From the IMG/VR virus record IMGVR_UViG_3300017605_000310, positions 1 through 52,547 of that record: a DNA stretch of 52,547 nucleotides, one strand, 5' to 3'. The translations under genes were made by a program, and so were the position numbers. Positions 46,442-52,547 of the stretch are shown one piece after another. The notes beneath the pieces are model-generated. The model was not told the DNA's origin and did no database searches. It saw only the letters and a list, made by a program, of their open reading frames with translations. Source of the stretch: a virus. Numbering within the stretch: position 1 is the stretch's first letter; every line of letters begins with the position of its first letter.

Positions 46442-46639
46442 CTATTCTGAGCGGTTTCCACGCGTTCGAGGATTTTGGGCTACGGAAAGGCGTTCTCGGG
46501 CGACATCGGACAGATCGCGGCGGCTTCGCAAGGCTTCACGGCAGAGATCGTCGTGCAAAGCCGCCGTGAGCCGAATATGCAGCGGCGGGCCGTCGAACTC
46601 CCGCGGGCGTCCGCGCTTGACTGTCGTATCGTCTGCCAT
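46442..46639 (-). CDS. Ribbon-helix-helix-like small protein, 65 aa
   Basis: KRGRPREFDGPPLHIRLTAA LHDDLCREALRSRRDLSDVA: a basic start, a strand and two helices in the Arc/CopG style. Located between protease and capsid genes, where a regulator is unexpected. Possibly a late regulator; inference. Confidence 0.55.
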   Translation of the reverse strand: MADDTTVKRGRPREFDGPPLHIRLTAALHDDLCREALRSRRDLSDVARERLSVAQNPRTRGNRSE

Positions 46640-46640
46640 G

Positions 46641-46820
46641 CTAGTGATGCGGCCCGAGTTTCCGGATCAATTCGATCGCTTCTTTGTCCACGTCGGCCGC
46701 GGTGACGCGCACCATCTCTCCGGCTGGACTCTTGGCGTAGATCTGGCCCTTCAGTGGTCCACGGTCAATGCGATAGAGCGGCCAGTCCCAGCCGATTTTC
46801 TTCTGCTCCGGTGTGCCCAT
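46641..46820 (-). CDS. Hypothetical protein, 59 aa
   Basis: MGTPEQKKIGWDWPLYRIDR then a strand-rich stretch (QIYAKSPAGEMVRVTAADVD) and helix. Starts 1 nt after the upstream micro-gene. Unknown. Confidence 0.55.
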   Translation of the reverse strand: MGTPEQKKIGWDWPLYRIDRGPLKGQIYAKSPAGEMVRVTAADVDKEAIELIRKLGPHH

Positions 46821-46821
46821 T

Positions 46822-46920
46822 TCAAATCACCACGCATTCCAGTAGGGGATCATCCCCGATAAAGGTTTCCCCGCCCCAGCCATCTAGACGCCGGTTCGCG
46901 CGGCCTTTGTTCTTTGCCAT
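46822..46920 (-). CDS. 32-aa peptide overlapping the protease end
   Basis: MAKNKGRANRRLDGWGGETF then IGDDPLLECVVI. Overlaps the last 37 bp of the protease gene and ends 1 nt before the next start. Basic head, acidic tail. Confidence 0.45.
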   Translation of the reverse strand: MAKNKGRANRRLDGWGGETFIGDDPLLECVVI

Positions 46921-47486
46921 CGCATCAACCAGTCCACGCGGTTGCCTCGATGCGCCTGTTGAAACGCCTGCAAGGCCCGCTGCGCGACTTGTACGTCCGT
47001 CTGCTTATACGCTGGGAACGTGACGATGGACACTTCCGAGATCCGCATATCGAGAATTGTGCGTATCGGCACGTTGTAGGACTGGGCCTCTTTTGTGTCG
47101 TACTCCCACGAGTCCTCAATCGTTCGGAACGCGAAGGACATCCCGCTCACATCCCCGCGCGACACCGCCCGCATGATGTCTTTGGCGTAGCTGATTTCCT
47201 CGTCCGGCTCAATGACGGTGCTGAGCCCTTTGGAATCTTTGCGCAGCGCCAGCGTCCCTGAACGTGTGCGACCAATCACCTTGCCGCTGTCATGATCCAC
47301 CAAGGCCCGAACATCAAGCCCTTCACTCAGCGTCCGATCGACCGCTTCTGGGGCAATGTATTCGCGGAAGCCGCCCAGGTCTTCGGAGATGGCATTGAAG
47401 CGAATCGCGTAACCTCGGATCTTCTTGCCGTTGTCAGAAGGCTCAGCGCGGCAGTCCACAAAGGCGCGACGTTCCAGGTTATCCAT
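46884..47486 (-). CDS. HK97-type prohead protease (S78), 200 aa
   Basis: Catalytic His in ALVDHDSGKVIGRT (H65) and Ser in GDVSGMSFAF (S117), followed by SEVSIVTFPAYKQTDVQVA. Cleaves the capsid delta domain during head maturation. No separate scaffold gene is seen, as usual for HK97. Start overlaps the portal stop by 8 bp. Confidence 0.92.
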   Translation of the reverse strand: MDNLERRAFVDCRAEPSDNGKKIRGYAIRFNAISEDLGGFREYIAPEAVDRTLSEGLDVRALVDHDSGKVIGRTRSGTLALRKDSKGLSTVIEPDEEISYAKDIMRAVSRGDVSGMSFAFRTIEDSWEYDTKEAQSYNVPIRTILDMRISEVSIVTFPAYKQTDVQVAQRALQAFQQAHRGNRVDWLMRWQRTKAARTGV

Positions 47487-50025
47487 AATTCATCCCTTCG
47501 CGCACCAGCGCATCCGCCATCGTTTCGGCCCGTTCATGTTCCCACCGGCTCAACGTCCGCTCCAGATTCGCCGCCAGTTCGTCCGGATCATCCACCTCAG
47601 CTACGATCCGCAGTGCTGTCTCTGATGTCTCGATGTGCTCAGACACCAGCCGTTCCAATAGTTCTCCTGGTGCGCCCCCTGCCATCGCCGTCCACGGTCC
47701 CACGAGAGGCTGAAAGGCTGCTCGACAGACTTCGGTGTGCAGCGGATAGAACTGCGTCAGCCAGCTTCGCAGCTTCTCTGGGGTGGCCTGATGCTTCCGT
47801 GCGCGGTCGCTTTCCTTCTGCAGCAACCGCTCAGCGGCATCCACGAACAGGCTGCGCATCGCCGCCAGCATGACGTCTTTTTGTGTCCGTGCGCGCTCTA
47901 GCTCGGTCGCAATATCAGCACGAGCACGAGCGAGATCCGTCTTAAGTGTTTCGATGTCCGCCAATGCTGTCGCCGCCGTCTGATCTAACTGTTCCGCACG
48001 AAGCAATGCGGCGGCCTTCGCAGTCTCAGCCTGTCCAGCCTGAATAAGCGCGGCGTCACGTTGCGCTTCGAGCTCGGCTACCTTTGTGAGCGCTGCGTCT
48101 CGGGCCTCTTCAGCAACACTGGTAATCGTGCGCGCCGCATCCCGATCTTGTTCGACCGTCCAAGTGAACTGTTTCGCCGTCTCAAGATCAGCCTCCACGC
48201 GCCCGCGCCACTCTATATCCGCCGCTTTCACCGCGTCTCGCTCGGCTTCGGCGGCAGTCGCCCTCTCGGTAGCCGCGTCTCGATCCTGTTCGATCTGAGT
48301 CGCGAGCGTGCGTGCCTCATCCCGTTCGGCTTCCGCTTGCAAACGGGCTGTTCGTTCCAGCACAAGCTGTTCCGCTTCAACGGCCAGCGCGCGGTCGGCT
48401 GCTGCGCGAGCTTCCTCAGATGCTGCAAGTTGCCGAATCTTTTCATCTCGCTCCGCTGTAATAGTGTCGCGCTCGGCCTTTAGGCTTGTACTTTCTGCCT
48501 TGGCAGCCTTGCGCATCTCAAACTCTGTCTGCAACTTTTGCTCAGACTCGGCCTGCAACGCCCGCGCGACAATCAATTCCTGTTCATGGACCTGCTGTGC
48601 AGAGGCTGCATCGGCCATCACCTTGTCGCGGGCACCCTCGGCCAACTGCGTCGCGTGACGTGACAACTCCAGCGCATCTTGCAGCGCCTTGATTTCTCCG
48701 GTCGCTGCCGCCGTATTCGGGCTAGTATTCGCTGGTGCTGGCGGCGGGGCCGTCTTGGACTTGATCTGCGCGTCGAACCATTCATCCACCCGATCCAGGG
48801 GAATCAGGTTCATCGCCACAAACGGCCGGTCCCCGCCTTCGACCGGATTTCGATTCTCCTGTGCGCGACCTTCGTTCGGGGTCAACATCGCAATCGAAAA
48901 CTGCTTCGACTGCAGTTCGCTTCGACTGACGGAATCCCCGCGCAACCGCCCTTCCCGCACATGCTCAATCACCTGAATCGATCGCTCCAATGGCGCGACC
49001 AATTTCATGTTGAGTTCTTGTTCCCAATCGACGTAGTGCGGTTCCAGGGTGTCCGTCTGATATTCGATCGACTGCTGTTCGATGTTGTTGTTCGTGCTCC
49101 GCTTCAGGTGCTTCAGTTTGTGCGGTTGCACGTTGAACCAGCGGCACACTTCCTCGATCTGAAACTCCCGCGTCTCGAGGAACTGGGCATCGTTCGGCGG
49201 CACGCCCAGTTGGGTATAGACCGCCCCTTCGTACAACGTCAGAAAGCGGTGCGCGCGATCGACGCCCTGATGCCGCTTCTCGATTTCATCCCGGTTCTCT
49301 TTCCGGACTTGCGGGTTCGTGCCCAGTCCAGCCGGATAGCTGATGATGCCGCCGAAGGTTGAGCCGTTCCCAAAGAACGTCGAGCCCATCCGCTCTGCGG
49401 CGATACTCAACCCGAAGGATTCCCGTGCCTTCGCCACCGTGGACACGCCGCAGATCCCATCCTCACTGAATCCCCGCAAGTGGATCATGTCGCTCGAGGC
49501 AAACTCGATCGGGTTCCCATTGGGGTTGAAGACGCGATACCGCAAGAGCCCACGTTCAATATAAGGCTGCACGGTATACGGCAAGAGCGGCCACAACGCG
49601 ATCGGCCGGCCGACCACATCGCGCTCGATTTCGGCATAACCATTACCCCAGACCAGCTTGTGCGCCTGCAAGGTCCGCCGAAACACGGCAGAGCCCATCT
49701 GCGGATTCGGCTGGGCATGAATCAGCCGGTAGAGGGGATGATCATCAAACGGCGTCTTCCCACCATTCCGATCGCGACGAAAGAGCTTCAGTGGCACGTC
49801 GGCCACATCAGCCGAGATCAGATTCACCGCCGACCACACCGCCGAATAGTTCAGCGCGGTCGTTTCGTTGACCGCAATCCCGGAACTTCCAGGCGAGCCG
49901 CCAAACATGCGCGCCAGTTCTTTGTCTTTGGTATTCCACGGGCCGAGCCAGATCGAGCGCATCTGTTCGGCGAAGCGTTCCCGTAAGGTGCCACGCCGCT
50001 GGCGGATGATCTCCAGGTGAGACAT
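47479..50025 (-). CDS. Portal protein with long C-terminal coiled coil, 848 aa
   Basis: Residues 1-420 are a standard HK97-type portal: ALNYSAVWSAVNLISADVAD, PLYRLIHAQPNPQMGSAVFR, VWGNGYAEIERDVVGRPIAL, EEVCRWFNVQPHKLKHLKRS TNNNIEQQ and LTPNEGRAQENRNPVEGGD. After a Pro/Ala linker comes about 310 residues of heptad-rich coiled coil (AERDTITAERDEKIRQLAAS and similar E-R-D-x-A repeats), then a helical end domain (KLRSWLTQFYPLHTEVCRAA). Usual portals are 400-450 residues, so the extension doubles it. ATG at 50025 shares a base with the TerL stop. Confidence 0.92.
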   Translation of the reverse strand: MSHLEIIRQRRGTLRERFAEQMRSIWLGPWNTKDKELARMFGGSPGSSGIAVNETTALNYSAVWSAVNLISADVADVPLKLFRRDRNGGKTPFDDHPLYRLIHAQPNPQMGSAVFRRTLQAHKLVWGNGYAEIERDVVGRPIALWPLLPYTVQPYIERGLLRYRVFNPNGNPIEFASSDMIHLRGFSEDGICGVSTVAKARESFGLSIAAERMGSTFFGNGSTFGGIISYPAGLGTNPQVRKENRDEIEKRHQGVDRAHRFLTLYEGAVYTQLGVPPNDAQFLETREFQIEEVCRWFNVQPHKLKHLKRSTNNNIEQQSIEYQTDTLEPHYVDWEQELNMKLVAPLERSIQVIEHVREGRLRGDSVSRSELQSKQFSIAMLTPNEGRAQENRNPVEGGDRPFVAMNLIPLDRVDEWFDAQIKSKTAPPPAPANTSPNTAAATGEIKALQDALELSRHATQLAEGARDKVMADAASAQQVHEQELIVARALQAESEQKLQTEFEMRKAAKAESTSLKAERDTITAERDEKIRQLAASEEARAAADRALAVEAEQLVLERTARLQAEAERDEARTLATQIEQDRDAATERATAAEAERDAVKAADIEWRGRVEADLETAKQFTWTVEQDRDAARTITSVAEEARDAALTKVAELEAQRDAALIQAGQAETAKAAALLRAEQLDQTAATALADIETLKTDLARARADIATELERARTQKDVMLAAMRSLFVDAAERLLQKESDRARKHQATPEKLRSWLTQFYPLHTEVCRAAFQPLVGPWTAMAGGAPGELLERLVSEHIETSETALRIVAEVDDPDELAANLERTLSRWEHERAETMADALVREGMNYG

Positions 50026-51704
50026 TAGACCCACTCCGCAAGCACAGACGGCTCTCGCACCGGCTGTCGAATGATGCGATCCAGCAGCATGTCAATGGCG
50101 ACTTGCCCGTCAATCTTGTCCCCGGCTTTTTCTTTATCCGGCCGCACTTCGCCTTTGATTGACCCCAACCGCAAGACGTAGTTGGACGCCATCCACGCGA
50201 GGATCGGATCGTTGCCGTGGCACAGCTTCCCGGTGGCAATCAAGTCAAGCTTTTTCCGGATCGCCTCGTTCAACTGGAACCCTTGTGGCGTGTCCCACAT
50301 CGTGATCCCGGCGCCGATGAGATGCTGGGCCATCTGTTCGGCAAACCGTTTGTCATACGCGACTTCGCGGATCCCGTCGTGATGGCAATCTTCACGCACG
50401 GTGTTCTCAACCAAGTCGTAATCCGTCGTGGGGCCTTGCGTAACAATGAGAATGCCGGCCCGCTGCCATTCGACGTACGGCCGCATCGGATACTTCTCGA
50501 GCGCCGCTTGCGGGATCCAGAACCGCGCCTTCACCGCAATCCGCCCGTCCTCGAGATCCCAGCCGCGGATCCACGCCGAAAAGTCATCCGACTGCCCGAG
50601 GTCGAGCGCCCCAAAACACCGCTTTCCTAATAGTTCAGACTCGGCCGGCATCGGCCCGCACGCCAGCCACTTCACCATGTCGATCGCACGAGTCTGCTGA
50701 TTCGTCCACACACAGAAATTGAGCCGCAACACGGTGTTGGTTTCAGCCGGGATGTTCTTCGCCGCCGACACCTGGTCCTGGAGATATTCGCGATGGATCG
50801 ACGTGCCGAGGTTCGGATTCACTTTCGGCCAACAGGTTGGATCTTCCAGCGGATCATCGCCTTCATCCAGGGTGCAGACATAGGCAAACCACCGCTCATC
50901 TTCCGTTGTCTTCCACTGTTCGACAATCCGCTTGGAATGCTCGTGGTGCTGGTAGCAGACAGACGTCCGGTCGAACCCGCTATTGGTGATTTCCACCATC
51001 AAGGCGTCCTGGTTCCCTTTAGTCCCGGCGCGCATCTTATTGATCGTGTCCGCGTCAATATGTTCGTGGACTTCATCAATGAGGCCCATGTGCGGGCGAG
51101 TCCCCGACTTCCCGCCCTGCTCTCGGGAGAACGGCCGGAAGAACCCCAGCCCGTACGTCATGTTGTGGACGTTCTTGATCCCCCACTTCTGGATCCGCTT
51201 GGCGAGCTCTGGGGATGATTCCACCATGCGAACCGCGTCGCGATACATGATCATCGCCTGGTCGCGATCCCGGCCGGCTGCATAGATCTCCGGCGCTTTC
51301 TGGCCGTCCATCATCAGGCCGTAGAGTCCAATGGCGGCACAGAGCGGCGTCTTCCCATTGCCCTTCCCTATTTCAATGTAGGCGTTCCGGAAGCGCCGGT
51401 GACCGGACGCCCAACGCCAGCCAAACAACGACCCCACAATGAACACCTGCCACGGCTGCAACTGGAACAGTTTGGGATCGCCGTTCTCGTCGGACGTGTC
51501 CGGCAATCGCACCCACTTTTCAATGAAACCGATCGCATGGTCCGCGGCCCGCTCATCGAACGCAAAGCCTTTCGCTGTCGCCTGCTTCAGATCGCGCTCG
51601 TGACGTTCACAGGCCAGGCGCACCAGTGGCCCGACAACGATCGTGCCTTTCAGCACATCGCGGGCGTATTGATGCGTCCGGTGGAGCGGCTTACGAGTCG
51701 GCAT
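50025..51704 (-). CDS. terL: Terminase large subunit, 559 aa
   Basis: ATPase Walker A-like EIGKGNGKTPLCAAIGL (about 111-127), Walker B MGLIDEVHEH, and nuclease-domain Asp in CFGALDLGQSDDFSAWI with later YDKRFAEQMAQHLIGAGITM. This is the HK97/P27-associated TerL family. It packages DNA and cuts cos together with TerS and the HNH proteins. ATG at 51704 (MPTRKPLHRTHQYA) is preferred; an earlier ATG lies in the zinc gene. Confidence 0.93.
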   Translation of the reverse strand: MPTRKPLHRTHQYARDVLKGTIVVGPLVRLACERHERDLKQATAKGFAFDERAADHAIGFIEKWVRLPDTSDENGDPKLFQLQPWQVFIVGSLFGWRWASGHRRFRNAYIEIGKGNGKTPLCAAIGLYGLMMDGQKAPEIYAAGRDRDQAMIMYRDAVRMVESSPELAKRIQKWGIKNVHNMTYGLGFFRPFSREQGGKSGTRPHMGLIDEVHEHIDADTINKMRAGTKGNQDALMVEITNSGFDRTSVCYQHHEHSKRIVEQWKTTEDERWFAYVCTLDEGDDPLEDPTCWPKVNPNLGTSIHREYLQDQVSAAKNIPAETNTVLRLNFCVWTNQQTRAIDMVKWLACGPMPAESELLGKRCFGALDLGQSDDFSAWIRGWDLEDGRIAVKARFWIPQAALEKYPMRPYVEWQRAGILIVTQGPTTDYDLVENTVREDCHHDGIREVAYDKRFAEQMAQHLIGAGITMWDTPQGFQLNEAIRKKLDLIATGKLCHGNDPILAWMASNYVLRLGSIKGEVRPDKEKAGDKIDGQVAIDMLLDRIIRQPVREPSVLAEWV

Positions 51705-51894
51705 TCGTGAGGTCGCCACAGAAATGTAAAAACAAACGAACTGGAAACCAGCGGCCACACAACGCGCACACCTGCCACGTATCATGCGGCTCCAACCCGA
51801 TGGCGTCTATTTCGGCCCGCGGTACATCCCGCAACGAAATTTTGCCCATCACGTACTTGTCCCAGTTCGGCCCCGGGTGAGGATTTAGTGTCAT
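51691..51894 (-). CDS. Small zinc protein between TerS and TerL, 67 aa
   Basis: MTLNPHPGPNWDKYVMGKIS, then WQVCALCGRWFPVRLFLHFC GDL: one CxxC and further Cys/His. Start overlaps TerS stop (ATGA), stop overlaps the TerL start by 14 bp. Could assist terminase; unproven. Confidence 0.6.
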   Translation of the reverse strand: MTLNPHPGPNWDKYVMGKISLRDVPRAEIDAIGLEPHDTWQVCALCGRWFPVRLFLHFCGDLTNADS

Positions 51895-52469
51895 TTCACC
51901 ATTGCCAACGACGCCCGCTGCTGTTGATGTGCCGCGAACTCATCCTTTTCCTCACCCTTCGCCGGCAACTTGATCCGCCCCCGACTGGCAGGCGTCAACC
52001 CGAACTCCACCAGATACTGGCGAATCGCCATTCGGCCAGACCGCAGCTGATCCGTGGACTTGGAGACGAGCTTTCGGAGCGTCACGATCTCCTGAAAGAG
52101 CTCCACCAACATCGTCGGGTGATCCTTCCGCAGCGCCGGCACGTTCTCCTTGAGGATGCGCAGCGAGTCTCGAGACTCCTGCTGATCGACCGCCACCGCC
52201 TCCGTTTCCGCATAGAGCTTGCTGTACTGGTAGACCGCGAACAAGTCCACCTGATGCAACATCCCCATATCCTCAAACGCCCACATCATCCGATCCCACT
52301 CGGCTTGAGCCATACTGTCGAGTTCTGTCGGTGGCTCAGGCCGTCCTGCTGTTGGTTCCGGGTTCTTGAGGTCAGCATGACGGCCTTTGCGAAAGGTTCC
52401 CTGAAGCTCATGTTGAGCTCGGCTCTTCGCCGCTGTCCGCCGCCCTCCTGACGTTGCTGTGCCTGGCAT
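51891..52469 (-). CDS. terS: Terminase small subunit (P27 family), 192 aa
   Basis: Basic N-terminus, then PEPPTELDSMAQAEWDRMMW, VDLFAVYQYSKLYAETEAVA, and MAIRQYLVEFGLTPASRGRI KLP, the hallmarks of P27-like TerS. It recognises cos DNA. It starts 4 nt after the cos-spanning HNH gene ends. A weak AAGGGA precedes the ATG. Confidence 0.9.
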   Translation of the reverse strand: MPGTATSGGRRTAAKSRAQHELQGTFRKGRHADLKNPEPTAGRPEPPTELDSMAQAEWDRMMWAFEDMGMLHQVDLFAVYQYSKLYAETEAVAVDQQESRDSLRILKENVPALRKDHPTMLVELFQEIVTLRKLVSKSTDQLRSGRMAIRQYLVEFGLTPASRGRIKLPAKGEEKDEFAAHQQQRASLAMVK

Positions 52470-52473
52470 TCCC

Positions 52474-52511
52474 TTAACCTATTGATTCGAGTGGCTTATC
52501 GCACGAGAGGG
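52474..52511 (-). CDS. 3' end of the cos-spanning HNH gene
   Basis: Continuation of the gene that runs off position 1: after the shared 9 bp the frame reads C-D-K-P-L-E-S-I-G and TAA at 52474-52476. The full product is about 283 residues when the 9 bp are counted once. Confidence 0.75.
52503..52511. other. Right cohesive end (cos) copy
   Basis: ACGAGAGGG, identical to positions 1-9 and directly followed by adapter sequence. A 9-base cos is within the usual 7-13 base range. Confidence 0.65.
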
Positions 52512-52547
52512 AGATCGGAAGAGCGTCGTGTAGGGAAAGAGTGTGTC
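52512..52547 (+). other. Illumina adapter read-through (not phage DNA)
   Basis: Begins AGATCGGAAGAGCGTCGTGT and continues as the TruSeq universal adapter complement to about 52544. The first A can be the A-tail added in library preparation. These bases should be trimmed. Confidence 0.95.

Noticed and set aside
1-52511. CRISPR array
   Set aside because: No set of short regular repeats separated by unique spacers was seen; the only regular repeats are in-frame protein repeats at 3.1-3.7 kb.

Overview
The window reads as an essentially complete temperate siphovirus genome of about 52.5 kb with HK97-like morphogenesis genes. An identical 9-bp sequence sits at both ends, and an Illumina adapter read-through follows the right-hand copy at 52512. 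This suggests that both physical ends of a linear cohesive-end (cos) DNA were assembled. One gene, a zinc-finger/HNH nuclease, is open at position 1 and is completed by the last bases of the window, stopping 4 nt before the terminase small subunit, so the ends join in the circular form. The host is not named by the sequence. A tRNA 3'-end segment next to the integrase has the 8+5 bp acceptor/T arrangement of bacterial tRNA-Sec, so the host probably carries selC. Secreted and Tat-type signal peptides point to an ordinary bacterial host.

Layout. Almost everything is on the minus strand and runs leftwards through the closed cos site. Right part (52.5 to 42.6 kb): TerS, zinc protein, TerL, portal with a very long coiled-coil tail, S78 prohead protease, small proteins, major capsid, decoration-like protein, connectors, head closure, gp10-like protein. 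From 42.6 to 37.7 kb lies an insert of three GT2-like glycosyltransferases, a cobalamin-binding-type radical SAM enzyme and a CgeB-like glycosyltransferase, joined by start/stop overlaps. It is followed by the major tail protein, gpG/gpGT chaperone with a canonical -1 slippery site, tape measure, a truncated hub paralogue and the tail hub (37.6 to 30.8 kb). From 30.8 to 24.2 kb come membrane proteins, GH24 lysozyme, DUF1353 protein, papain-like peptidase, Tat-signal and OB-fold-like exported proteins and small zinc proteins, with two small plus-strand genes interspersed.

The plus-strand lysogeny block (21.4 to 24.0 kb) holds a repressor-like HTH protein, tyrosine integrase, attP with flanking repeats and four small membrane proteins. 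Divergent from it, the early operon (21.4 to 11.4 kb, minus) encodes Cro-like and excisionase-like HTH proteins, membrane micro-proteins, an ERF annealing protein, HNH and VRR-NUC-like nucleases, an MT-A70 methylase, a PD-(D/E)XK-like protein, a DnaT-like replication protein, a C5 cytosine methylase overlapping a second long frame, and a TnpB-like protein that lacks the usual RuvC-II glutamate. The left part (11.2 to 1.5 kb) is an accessory block of virion-like beta-rich proteins (two LamG-like, one 69-residue-repeat protein, tandem paralogues) plus a secreted protein, followed by two tiny membrane proteins and two HNH nucleases leading through cos into terminase.

Working picture: after circularisation, early genes fire leftwards from a promoter at about 21.4 kb. 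Late transcription passes the accessory block, crosses cos and runs through packaging, head, sugar/radical-SAM, tail and lysis genes. Lysogeny is set by the divergent repressor/integrase unit and integration into a selC-like tRNA gene.
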